DNA of 64,000 nt, from the NCBI GenBank assembly GCA_964057225.1, contig OZ059897.1, positions 7,812,001 through 7,876,000 of the forward strand. Direction: 5' to 3'. The stretch is from Auanema rhodensis. Lineage: Eukaryota > Nematoda > Chromadorea > Rhabditida > Rhabditidae. The position numbers were made by a program, and so were the translations under genes. How positions within the stretch are numbered: position 1 is the stretch's first letter; each line of letters opens with the position of its first letter. The notes under the pieces were generated by a model. That model worked only from the letters and a program-made list of their open reading frames with translations, made no database searches and was not told the origin of the DNA. Positions 14,308 to 26,369 of the stretch are shown one piece after another.

Positions 14308-15900
14308 ATGAAACTGTTGTTTTTCTTATTTCCTTTGATTGCGGCCACGCCGTTGGAAAAATTCCGACAAAATGGAATCGTTTATGATCTGTATGGTCAG
14401 GGAAGGTATTAATTTGTTCATTTGAGTAAAAAAATAGAAAATAATGATTTTCAGATTAATACAGGGAGATGAGCAATGCCGACCATGGACCATGAATATT
14501 TTTGCTTACGTGGACATGTTCAATACCAAAGAAATGACTGAATATGGAAGGTATTAGTGATAAATCATATAAATTATTCTAAAATTTCTATATGTTTAGA
14601 GCTATCCTTAAAAGACGATTATTTGAATCTTTCACTAAAATCTGTCAAACATTCCAAATTGAAACTGATGTCACACATCTTCCGGAAATGGTTCCATCAG
14701 ATGAACAGTAGGCTTACCCCGTACCATTCTTCACACTAATTTCAAAACTTTAGACTGTCTCTCCGTTTTATGGATCGATTTGAATTAGCTTGGAACGTAT
14801 TGAAATTTGAACGTGATTTGAAATCATTGTTTTTGGAACATAAGATCAATTCACCATTCTTTTTCCTGATCAATGAGGTATCAAACCTGAAACACAAGCA
14901 TCACACACATTGACGATGTATTTCAGCCTGAACTTCGTCTTTTTGAGCTTACAAACAAGGATGATTTTGTACAAATGACCACGGTTTTCCCAACTATGTA
15001 TGTTTCATTCATAAAAAGTTTTAAAGTAATTGATCTTGTTATAGGTGTAATTTAACTGAGCTATCCTTGGAGACTAAAGTCTGTACTAAAGTAAATAATC
15101 CATCCATGAGCGGCAACATCTATGCTGTAAGCAAATCCTTATATACTTAAAGTATTAATCAAATAAATCAATAGATTGCACATTCTGGAATATTTGTTAA
15201 TCACGAGGAGGCTTATGTCTATTATGACGTTCCAAAGTATGTTATCATCGATAAGGACCGTATTGCTGCTGTTGATGTAACTAAATGCAAAGTTGTGGTA
15301 AGTGGATACTTATGATGATTAAATCTTCAATTTTACTTTAAATATGTTTAGTTTGGTACTTACATATACTGCTTTACTACAGTACCAAGCAAATGTAACA
15401 TGAGCTCATTAGAAGGATGCCAATTAATGGGTGTTAAATCCAATATGGACGACTTCTACCTGTCAAGACCATTTGGTACCGGACAGATTGTTTCGACCAA
15501 GCTTAAGGTTACCATATTTGCTTTGTTCAGCTTTGAATCACTATTAATGTTTAGGAGGCTGATGTACTTGGAAATGGTACGATGGTTGCAGTTCCATCGA
15601 GCCAATTCTCTCTTCGTCTCTCCTACAGAAGTTCTATTGAAGGACATGTAGTGGATGAAGTTCGTATGATGCCTGTTCAAAATGAAACTGTAAGTGAAAG
15701 CGAATACCAGAAATATCTGAATATCAAATGTTTTTCAGCCATCCACTCCATTCATTCTCGGAGAAACCTTACACGTACTTGGAGTGAAACCAATTGCTTT
15801 GTACAAAGTTACACGTAAGGGTCAAGTCTACTTCAGCCATAAGATGCCTCGTCCAACTGTTTGGGATGGTGTTCGAGATTTCTTCTCTCACTTGGTCTAA
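14308..15900 (+). CDS. Unrecognised secreted glycoprotein
   Basis: Ten exons (14308-14405, 14455-14550, 14600-14707, 14754-14877, 14927-14997, 15045-15126, 15175-15297, 15352-15507, 15555-15689, 15739-15900) sum to 1155 bases, an open frame of 384 residues with consistent GT-AG joins. The first 15 residues (MKLLFFLFPLIAATP) form a clear signal peptide. The body has spaced cysteines (around CRPW, ICQTF, MCNLT, VCTK, TKCKV, SKCN and GCQL) and N-glycosylation sequons, for instance in CNLT, GNGT and QNET. No transmembrane segment is seen after the signal, and the protein ends FFSHLV. I do not recognise a domain. The family is probably nematode-restricted and extracellular, but that is inference. 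The many small in-phase introns argue for a real, selected gene rather than a chance frame. Confidence 0.75.
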
Positions 15901-16488
15901 AAGCACTCGTCGAATGATGTAGTAACAGACTCATCCTCCTACTATCATAAAATAACGGACCTCACTCACGTGTATTTACTATTAATTAATTTTCTTAATT
16001 TGTAATTAATGACATGCATAACCTTATGTATCATATTTTGTGTTTACGTATACGTTCTCACTTACTCCTGTGTTCAACACAATTAATTAAATGAAGCCTT
16101 TCTGAATAAAATTCCAAAATCTTATACAAAGTGTTTAGTGAATTTGTCACGTCACGTATTTACTACGTGTTTAAATTAGAATGCCCTACTCACGTCAAAT
16201 TGTGTTTTGCGTGAACGATGTTAAATCATTTAGGCCTGCATTGTTTCGAAATTTGGTTGCATTCATGCCGGGCAAGTTTTGACTTTATAAACTTTGAAAA
16301 TTAGAGAAAGTTACACTGTTCCTATGAAGTTAATAACTTTAAATTAAATTAATTATCTTATTACTAATATCTGTTCATATTATAAAGCAAATAGTGAATA
16401 AAGCGCATTTCATAGGGTGACACGTGATGAAAGCTGATTAACTGATTACTGAAATTGTCCAAACCCTAAGAAATGTAGTTTGTTAGTC
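15901..16488. other. Convergent 3' intergenic space
   Basis: Lies between the stop of the secreted-protein gene and the stop of the galactosyltransferase gene, so it should hold both 3' UTRs. An AATAAA is present at about 16105. No other feature seen. Confidence 0.5.
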
Positions 16489-17440
16489 TTAAGAAATTAT
16501 TTGACGTTTTACCTCTTTAATTGGATAATAGGCATATTTTTTGGCAAATTCATCCTTATACATTAAGATCTGTTCGAGTGGATGAAAATGTTGAAATCTT
16601 CAAATAATTATATTGTTATAAGCAGAAGGATCATTCATACCTTTCAGCTCCGTTCTCATCACGAGCATCCTCAGGATAGATGCCAACCTCTGCCAAACAT
16701 TTTGCAATCTTAATAAACTCAAGCTTCAGTTTAAACTGTGTCGCTCAGACCTCTTGATCTTCTTCGGCGCGATGATGATCAGGACATTTTTCAGGATTCT
16801 TCATAACATCATCAAATTTTCTAACAGCTGTTTTAGATAATATGTAGCAACTACCGTCAGCAAACCCATGATTCTAAATATAAATAGCTAATTATAGATG
16901 AGATATGATTTACCACAAAGAACGACCATTTGAGTCCAAAAAAGTGATCATCATTCCCGGAATATTTGGAAAGGAAAGCCCTAGCATTATCCACAATAAC
17001 ATAAGCATCGTCATCTGCTCTAATAAACCAATCAAACTCATCAAGCTTGGTTTTAGCAACATAACTAGAACATTGAAACTATGAATATTGCATTGAATAT
17101 CTAACGAACTGGAAAATTCGTCGAATCTTCTCCCAAGAATGATCTCTTGTATGAAGAGAAGGATATATTACATGTGGTATTTCAGGCTTCATGGGTGAAT
17201 TTGTAAAAAATACAAAACCATCACACCGTTGAGCCCAGGTTTCATAAACAGTCTTAGCCTTTAATGTTATGCAATGTATTAGAAAAACAGATTCATAAAT
17301 ATACTTACTCGAGTTTCATGACTAGGTGTTGCAGTATGAATGAGACAGAAGATTTTTGGTTTCACATCACAAAAAACTTCAGAAAATAAAATAGTAAATA
17401 GACAAAATATTGATTGCTTCCTTGAAGCGTTGAAATTCAT
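16489..17440 (-). CDS. C1GALT1-like beta-1,3-galactosyltransferase
   Basis: About 242 residues from six exons, starting at 17440 with a hydrophobic signal or anchor (SIFCLFTILFSEVFC) and ending at 16489-16491. Family marks in order: ETRAKTVYETWAQRCDGFVFF, the donor-binding start of the core-1 synthase fold; DWFIRADDDAYVI near residues 105-115, whose DDD is the metal and UDP-galactose binding motif; FFVNHGFADGSCYILSK; EEDQEIAKCLAEVGIYPEDARDENG, the conserved acceptor-side block; and FQHFHPLEQ. The enzyme family adds galactose to O-GalNAc on secretory proteins in the Golgi. Oddities: it is shorter than vertebrate C1GALT1, with little stem and no Cys-rich tail, and one intron uses GTCTGA as donor. 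It lies 268 bases downstream of the rhamnose-pathway gene on the same strand, so an operon is possible. Confidence 0.8.
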
Positions 17441-17708
17441 TTCATGAATTCCACTGTTTGAAACAATGAGATTACTTATCTAGTGTTTCTCATCTTCAGA
17501 CAACGTATATAAGAAGATTTCGTCGATATCTATCGAACATCCATGTTGGTATTTTTGGGGATAAGTTCAACAAATCAATATTCATGTAAAGTACAATAGA
17601 AAAATAATTTATAAATACTATTTATATTAACAATAAGCGATTTATTTCTGATCACAGTTTATATGGAAGTGAATCCCGCCCGTAGTTACTTTCTAAATGA
17701 TACTGCCC

Positions 17709-20700
17709 TTACTGTCCCTGTTGTTGGGCCAGCAACTCGAAGTTAGTTTGAAGACTTTCGGCAGCTGATGGAATGGATGTCAATTTTTCCAATAAACATG
17801 TATCTAATGCACAATTTCCTTTTGTAGCCAAAAGGAGACGACCTTTTTCAGTATCAGGTCCGATAGAAACAGGGTCGACTGCTGGATCAACAACCTGAAA
17901 TTATAAAAATAAGTAGAGGATACAGGGAAAGACAGGTATGCCTTCTGATAAATTTTCACAATTTCATACAAGCTGATTGGTCCAGGATTCACAAGATTCA
18001 AATTGCCTCCAAATCTCTTCTCCATCAAAGTAATCTAAGATTAAGAAAACTATAAAATCGAAATCACCATCACGAAAGCTTACCAAAGCTTCAAAGCAAT
18101 CAGGAAGAATAGAAATTGAAACAGGAATGTCGAATAGTTCCCTGAGAATATTCCATTGAAGAACATATTATTACAATGTGAAAACAAGCACTAACTTGTA
18201 TTTTATGATTTTCGATAGAAGATTGCGTGGCTGATCCAATTCATAAGTCAGAGGTAATGTGATTCGGGCATTGATGCTTTCCCACCCTTTTTGGTTGAAG
18301 AAACCCATTTGGCGGTCAGTGCCACCTTTTACAACAGAATATGAGCTTCCAAAGAAGGTTGGAATATCTATAAAACAAGTTTTATAATAAGACCAACAAA
18401 ATAAGAAATTTACCTTCTTCAGTGAAGCCTTTTCCACCAATAGGATGTTCTTGGTCATAAGCAAAGATGTAACCAGTTCCAACATAGGTGAAGTGAATAC
18501 CCAATTTACGGCAAATATGAGCAAGAGCAGTAGCACTGAATTTGTATTTGTGTATCAGAAGGTAATAATAAAAGTTATAACACGAATATTTGACTGAAAA
18601 TTCAATATAATATACAAACCTGTACATATTATCGCGGACATTCTCAAATACTTTGTCAGGACCTCCTTCCAGATATTCAATTGTATTACAGCCAGGACCG
18701 TGAGTACGTCCAGTAACACATACAACGTGTGATACGTTCATTTCTACTAATTCTTGTTCAATCTATAAACTTTTTGTTTTATATCAAATGTTGATTTAAG
18801 TAAGTTTTACCTCTTCTTCATTGTTTGTTCCAACTCTACACTTTCCGTAGTAGTTAGGAATATTCTTTGATTCTAAAGCCTACAAAAAATTCAATAAATA
18901 AGTTTTTAAATTACATTCACAAACTTGTTGGAAAGCTTGTCCAACATATCCTTTTCCATAGATAGCAACATGCATTCTCACACACTTTTTCGTTTTCAAA
19001 GCTTCAGTGACTGTTCGGCTCATTCCTGCCAATATATTTATTGTTTATTTTGGATTTACTTTAACCATCATTCATTTAAAAGTTATTTTTTCATTTATCT
19101 CAGTTGGCTAAGTCTATTGACCTTTCATACTTAGAATCTATTTGAAGTGTCCGACAAAAGCCCACGTGATGCCAAATTCATTTTTGTTTTTAACATACGT
19201 ATATCCGGTTGAAAGTTTTTTTTGGAAATAGATAATATATTTTGTTTTTTTTTTTTGTGGTAAATGTCACAAAACTTTAACAAAAGAAGAAATTCTTACC
19301 CTCCTCAAAAGATGTTGTTGGAATCCATCCAAGTTCTTTCTCAGCTTTACTAATATCAATGAAATATCTCAAATCATTGTATGGCCTAAAAGACATATTT
19401 AAAACGTAAAACATTTATATTTTACGGTTAAAATTCAATTTTATCACTTTTCACCAACCTATCTGGAATAGACACATATTTTGGTTCAACTGGTTCTCTT
19501 CCCAATTGTTTGTCAACTTCTTGCTGAATAAAGCGAGCCAAATCAGCAACTGAAACAAGATTTTAAGATATCATATGCAAGCATGTGCAAAATATAATGA
19601 GATTTAAAACAAAAAATATGAAACGAACCATTTTTCTCGTAATATGTTCCAAGGTTATAGATTTCTCCTAGCGTCCCTTTTTCGAAGACAGACTTGATTC
19701 CAGCACTTGCATCATCAACAAAAAGCCAAGATCTTCAAAATTATCGTTTTTCTTCATTTTATATCCAATTTGTAAAAAGCATACCTCAGTTGTTGTCCAG
19801 TTCCTTGAATAGTATACTCTCCACGAACTCTAGCGATTTCAATGAACCGTGGAACGACCTATAAGAAGGTTATTTGTGTTCAGTTCCAATTCATGCAGTT
19901 TCTTAGAAAACAAAAATAAATTAATCGCATTAACCTTCACATCCCACTGATTTGGTCCATAGATGTTATTCATACGAGCAGTAACAATTGGAAGCTTGAG
20001 CTGATGTTGGAATGCTCGAACATAAGCTTCTCCGGCAATCTAGATTGATCAATATACTCAGCTAATAATACATATAAAACTATGTTTAAACCACATACCT
20101 TAGTAGCTGCATATGGATTACCGGGTAGAAGCTGTGAGTGTTCAACCTTTCCAACTTCATCCGAGCCTAATCCCGAATCTCCATATACCTAAACATATTC
20201 ATACTTATTCATACTTAAGGACTGAATGTTCTAATTCATTATCATCAAGTTGCTGAAGCGAAATCTTATTCTTTTTTCAATTATGTTACTGATATGGCAT
20301 CGAAACGACTAGTTTTTGCCGTTTTTATACGAATCTAGACAACACCCATTAATTCATTTGTCAAAAAATAAATTTTGTCTCTTTTTTCTTGTTCTTTTTC
20401 ACTTTTGATTGATGTGGAAGGTAAGTACTAGTAAGTATTGCATTTAACTTTTCCATAGCGATTATTTCAAAATATATCTATCTTATTGTTTAAGAAATAG
20501 ATATTTTACAGACCTAACAATTGTTGAAAATTCATCATTATCTTCATATTTTCCCTATTCTTTTTGATTTGAAAACTTTTGAAACTGAATCAAAGTACAA
20601 TAAGCTGAACTAGATTAAAGAATTTTAATTTCTAGAAGACAACATATGTGCTGAGCACTCTCTTTCTCACGCGATAAATGCGATTCATCTTAGTTTAACT

Positions 20701-21785
20701 TCTATCTTCACAATAGTTTTCTTCATCTTTTCCCTTTTCTATGGCAGTAGCAACAAACTGATGTGACATAGCTTCTGCACTTGCAAAAAGATGAATAACC
20801 ACTTGGCATTGTGGAAAAAAGCCAACAATCTAACAAATACTATTGTGATTGTCGGTTAGTATGTATCACATATCATATATTTCTCCTACTTGCTATATAT
20901 TTATTTCTTTTGTTATTTTATATTATAGTAATTGGATTAAATTATTACTTACCTCGTCGGTACTGATATGAAGAAAGCGTTTAACACCGCCATACTTATG
21001 AATTGTATCAAGAAATTCAATAAATGCTATTACATTGTTCTCAATGGCTTCGATCGTTTCGTTATAGCATCGAGTACTTGTGCAATCTGCAGCAAAGTGA
21101 ATCACACTATCGATCTGTAATAATCTGTATGACAAGAAATTTATTTTTTAGATAAGAGTCCTATATTTCGTTTTATTTTGGAATAGTTATATTTAGATTT
21201 ATATTTTTTTTTCAAATTTATTCGTCTATAAATCGTATATCGCTTCAAGCCGCACTTTATGCAAATTAGCTTAAAATTAACTAAGTGCCAATTTCAAAAA
21301 TTTATTTTTGATTGCGCAAGATAAGAGAGCGGTTGTTCGGTAAATATTATGACAAGTAGTAGTAGTATTTGTTTTTATTCTCATGGTATCGTGATTAAAA
21401 TATTTAAACATTCATTATTGATAATACTATTTCAAATTGTTTTCTTCTCTATTATTCGTTTTTGCTTACGGACAAAACATTCAAAATTAAATAGTACCTC
21501 ATTATCTTTGAGAGCCTTCATAATTGCTGCCTTATTCTTGATATCTGCCAGCACAAGCTTGTATCTTGGTGACGCTCTAACCTAATTTATTCTTTATTAG
21601 TAATATTATTTGTAGAATATGTTCATTACTTCTTCAGCTACATGGTAAGTATCACTGTTCAATATGAGCTTATCCACATTAACAAAGTTGCAGTTTGGCC
21701 AGGCTTTATGAATATAATTAACAAAATTTGATCCAATAAAGCCACAGCCTCCAGTTATCATAACATTCTTGGGGGTATGAGCCAT
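17709..21785 (-). CDS. rml-2: dTDP/UDP-glucose 4,6-dehydratase fused to a rhamnose synthase-like reductase
   Basis: A multi-exon gene for roughly 630 residues that makes nucleotide-rhamnose intermediates in the cytosol. The N-terminal half is an RmlB-type short-chain dehydrogenase: ITGGCGFIGSNF is the NAD-binding Rossmann loop after the start Met, IDSVIHFAADC follows, HISTDEVYGDS spans the intron at about 20192-20952 and holds the Thr/Asp/Glu active-site block, and NPYAATK supplies the catalytic Tyr and Lys. RSWLFVDDAS and DRPYNDLRYFID complete that domain. The C-terminal half restarts a second Rossmann fold with VAIYGKGYVGQAFQ, then VCVTGRTHGPGCNTIEYLEGG and FTYVGTGYIFAYD. This is close to the epimerase/reductase half of plant RHM and UER proteins. 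Nematodes are known to make dTDP-rhamnose, apparently for the cuticle or surface coat. The symbol follows the C. elegans naming for this family and should be checked by reciprocal search. The stop is at 17709-17711. Confidence 0.85.
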
Positions 21786-23923
21786 ATTCGTTCTAATAAA
21801 AAAAAGAATTAAATTTTAGAACAAAATTTAATTTTTTTAGTGAATTTAAGAGATATTCGGAGAAAACATGTTTATTCCCATGTTCGAGAGTGTATTCGAA
21901 GTTGAGCTATGTTCTTACATGAATTAGAAAGTATAAACTAGTTTCATCTTTCCGGTCACAGCAACGCTATGACGGAAATGAATGCTGTTTATTAGAACAG
22001 TCAATAACTATACTGCACAAATCTATAGATCATTTACAATGAAGTCCTACTATTTTCAGTTTTATACTAGATTTCATTCAGGGCAGCTATCTCTTAAACA
22101 AACATCAAACAACAACAAAAAAAATAAAGATTCGGATAATATAGTTTAGAAAATAAGAATATTTTTAGAAAATCTATAATCTACGAAAGACTAAATAATA
22201 AAACATAAAAAAGAGAAGAAGATAAAGAGGTAATGAATGTAAGAACGAAGAACGAGACGCCTACTTCTTGGGGAAAACTACCAAGCCGGTCAAGGGCGAT
22301 GGATATCATTCTATCGATTAGAGGTCAGGAATTTTTTAAAAAAGTGCACGTTCTGTCCACTTTTGAATTCAAGGCGACGATCGTTGTCTCCAAGCAAAGT
22401 TTTAGTTCATAAAGTAGTCAGTTACATAACAGCGGATAAATTGCTGGCATATGTTTTTTCCTACGGTAAAATGAAAACGACGCAATGGCGTTGGATGAGC
22501 ACGCTTCTATTTTTGAAAACCTTTGTTCACGGGCCGGTTGTATTATCTTTTTTCTTTCTTCCGCCTGGCATTTCAACGGCTTGTTTTGTTTTGGTGCGTG
22601 CTTTAACTTTCGGGAACAGAAATTTTTTGGGTGGAAGTCAAATGAGAAGATTCAAACCATTGATTTCCAAAAAAAAAAAGCATTTAGCTCAAGCCCTGCC
22701 CCCAAGCAATTTCCCAATTCCGGCGGCAACTTGCTCACAGGGTGCAAAACTAAGAATTGCAGCTAGTTAAACTGGAATTCTGCTTAAGTTTTCAGTTCGT
22801 ATGCTGTTTACTAGTTGGACTACCTGAATTATAGAATGATCATTAAACTACCCGTCACTCATTTCTCACTGTGACTTCGATTCAAGGTTAGATTATCCTC
22901 CTCTGGTTTCGATTCACAACTAATTTTTCTACGAAACACTATTCCTTTGATCAACACAATAGCCTTTTTGTTATATTCTCGGTGTATTCCGTTGAGAACG
23001 ACTACGCCAATTCGTTTTACTAGTTGTTTTTCCCCTAGCTCGTTTATGAGCCACCTGCATATGAATCCAGCCTCAGCATTTTCTAGTTCGCTGCATTTAT
23101 ATGGCTTCTGTTCTTCTTTTTTGCCTTAGTAATGTTGAGTGCTAAAGCAGCGAGCTGATAATGAGAGTAACATAAACCAAGCCCGGTCGAAGCTTGATTG
23201 CGAGTCAGCCCGAATCAATATAATGTGCCCTCGAATGTCGACGGCGCATACATTGACAAGCTTTCTTCATACAGGATTCAGTTTCTTAGTTGCTTTTGAC
23301 ATTCAAAACCGAATTCAGTTAGTTACTGCTAGAGCTTTAGAACTCCCAGGTTCTTATTTTTCGCTTTTTCATGTTCCATGTTTATGATCATTTTTTAAGG
23401 TTTTTGATGTTGTTTCACGATTCATATATATTTTCCAAGTATCATCATGCTATACGCCGATAGGAAGCTAGTAAAACATGTTCTTCCCTTGAAAAAAATT
23501 CTATTAGTTTTTTGGCATAATATCTATACGATGTCATATTTTAATAATGCTTTTTAACATTTCACAAAATTTTGCCTGTATATATTACTCGGTATATTTT
23601 TTTTACAATTGATAATTTATAATATTCTTCTGCTTTTAGATATAGATAACCTCTTTCCTTTGTATATTTCGTTCTAACTGTCTTTTTTCTCTATCTCTCG
23701 ATAACTGATGCGAGGTGTGGGAGATGAAATCATCTATTAGTATCCGCCCACTTTTCATATTTCTTTATGTTTCTGTCTTGAAGTTTTTTTTTCATTTTCA
23801 ATCCTTATTGCCTTTTTCTAAACTGTATTTTCTCGTTTTGATTAGACAAATATTTATTCTTCGTTTAAATGTCGTGTGAATACTGCGTTTGAAAATCTCA
23901 TTTTGAAATTATTTTTTAGAAAA
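21786..23923. other. Divergent intergenic region
   Basis: Lies between the minus-strand rhamnose gene and the plus-strand ANKRD13C gene, so it should hold both promoters. Around 22330-22770 the sequence is less AT-rich and two frames stay open, but they have no splice structure, no recognisable domain and unnatural composition, so I call no gene. Confidence 0.5.
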
Positions 23924-25962
23924 ATGGGTGAGCATGAGAATTATCCTCTGCATAAAGCAGCGTTTTTCAATGATGTCAGATCCATAAAAGAACTAATTAA
24001 GAATGGTTAGGATTGATTTCAGTTATTCTAACTTTTTATTTATGTTTCAGGACAAAGTTTGTTTGAACAAGATATGCATGGAAACACAGCTCTACATATT
24101 TCCACTATGTTAGGACATAGAGGTAAATGCTTTATATAAAGTTGCATGTTACATATATTTCTATTCTTTATTGTAATTGCTTAGTTGTCTTAAATTAAGT
24201 TGTAAAAGTCACACCTTCCGTTTACAATGATCAGAAACCTGCAATGCAGAATGTATGCTTGAAACGAAAGAGAGAGTAATTGAAAAACCATAAGAACAAA
24301 GTGAATAGTTTAGGACTATATTCTTTTGCATCTATAAATGGATTTTTGTTCTTTTTCTTTTTTCCCACCTTTTTATTTGTTTGTTTCAGAAACCACTGCT
24401 CTCCTGCTCTCACACAATGCCCCGGTTAAAATTAAAAATTGTGATGGCTGGAATCCGTTGATGGAAGCTGTCAGTTATGGAGATAGACAAATTAGTGGGT
24501 TTTCTTGGGCTTTCTTTTTTATGTTTTATCTCTTTTCAGTAACGGAAATGCTCAGAAAACTAAAAACTCAAGCCCGCGAAGGGATGGCTGACAGGAAGCC
24601 TCATTTGGTTCAAATCTTACAAAGCCTTGGAGACTTTTATCTCGAGCTGAAGTGGGATTTTCACAGTTGGAGTATGTTCATTTCATTGTATATCTCTATT
24701 TCTAAATTATTTTCAGTTCCTCTTCTCTCCCGTATGTTGCCATCAGATATATGCCAAATATATAAGAAAGGGACCAAGTTACGAATGGATACAACATTAG
24801 CAGATTTTAGGTTTTTCATTCGGCCATGTTCTAACCTCTTAAACTTGATTATTTTCAGTGAAAAATCCTGGGAACGAGGGGACATTTCTTTTGTTTTTAA
24901 TGCCACTGCTGATCCACGAAGCCAACTCATTATCATGGACAATAAAGCTAAAGTATGTTTCGATTCATTTTAACTAGTTCATACTAAATGCTTTAGGTTT
25001 TTCAACGGTTTCGTACTGAAGAATCAGAAGCTGAAATAGATGAAGAAGTAAGTTTTCAAAACTTTTATAATATTTTATTTATTTTTTAGGTTGATGTTCT
25101 TATGTCTTCAGACATTGTTTCTGCGCAAATGTCAACAAAAACTATTAATTTTGAACAAGCTTACTCGGGTTGGGTATTTAAACATGCTCGTGAAGTCAGA
25201 TTGTTCTTTAATCATTTTAAAATATGTGCTTTATTTCTAGGAGAAGATAGGGGATTTTTCTGTAAATTTTTATGTAGTTGATGGATTAAATCTGGTTACC
25301 CGAAAGAGACGGGAACATTTAACCAATGAGGACATTAAGAAGAACAAATCATTTATGCAATCTTTTGCTATAGGAGCTGCTGTCTCGGATGATGAGTTCA
25401 AGGTTTTTTCAAACAATTTTATTAATAAAAAACCGAAATGTTCTCCAGAGTTTACGACATCGTCAGTCACTGCCTCCTCCTGGCCGCATGCCTACAACTT
25501 GGGAAGAATATAATGGTGCAGCCCCAGGAGTCCCATTACCTTTAGGCCGGGCTCAGGTTTTGAAGCAGAATGAAAAACATTTCAAAGCTTTAATAGGCAT
25601 GGTAAGTGAGTGTAGAGAATTTGAAATTTTTGTTTTCTGCTTTTAGAGCGAAGAATTTCCTCTTGGAGTTGATGTATTGATTGATATTTTGGAAATTGTA
25701 GCTCCTTTTAAGCACTTAGACAAATTACGAAGATTTTGTAAAGCGCGTTTGCCGCCCGGCTTTCCTGTACGCGTAGGTATATCATATTTTATTCAAGTTG
25801 CTTAAATGTTTCATTGGTTATCTTTCAGAAATTCCACTTCTTCCAACCATATCAGCTAAAGTAACTTTCCAAAAACTTGTCTTTCTTGATGATATTTCTG
25901 ATAAAATGTTCCGAATCCCTGCCTCATATAGAGAAGATTCAACTCGATTCCCTGACTTGTAA
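23924..25962 (+). CDS. ANKRD13C-like ankyrin-repeat protein
   Basis: A multi-exon gene starting MGEHENYPLHKAAFFNDV, directly after a TTTTTTAG acceptor-like site that could take a trans-spliced leader. Two or three ankyrin repeats come first (PLHKAAFF..., GNTALHISTMLGH, CDGWNPLMEAVSYGDR). They are followed by the ANKRD13 domain: LVQILQSLGDFYLELKWDFH, DICQIYKKGTKLRMDTTLADF, SWERGDISFVF, GWVFKHAREEKIGDFSVNFYVVDGL, LPPPGRMPTTWEEY and LPPGFPVRVEIPLLPTISAKVTF. The protein stops at SRFPDL (stop 25960-25962) without the ubiquitin-interacting motifs of ANKRD13A, B and D. That is the ending expected of ANKRD13C, an ER-associated protein proposed to regulate maturation of G-protein-coupled receptors. 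Exon boundaries between recognisable blocks are short GT-AG introns. I did not sum every exon. Confidence 0.88.
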
Positions 25963-26369
25963 ATTTCACTTACTTAGTGTATTCATAGCTTGGTTCTTAC
26001 TTTACATCCTTTCACTATTATTTGATACAAAAATCCATAACATTGCTGTTACTAGTCATACTTTTTACATTATGCAAATATCAAAATTGTAAATATTACT
26101 TAATATTTTTTAGCTTACGAACTCATCTCAGGTTGATAATATTCACTCAACGTTTAATGTTTTCAAAATTATATTACAGGTTTAGCGCATTTTACGGGAT
26201 ACTAATATTCTTCCTAAATATAATTTTGCTCATTCACCGTCTTACCAATGTTTTTTGACAGAAGTTTTTTTTAGAATTTTTCATCGGATTGTACTAAAAA
26301 TGATATTAATGAACTTTTTTTCATTTTTCTTTGCATTTTTATGAAAAGCAGTTGTTTTTTTGTGTTTGG

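Noticed and set aside
22363..22770. 135-residue frame and an overlapping 93-residue frame
   Set aside because: Two overlapping frames are open in a less AT-rich patch, with no domain, no introns and no supporting signals.
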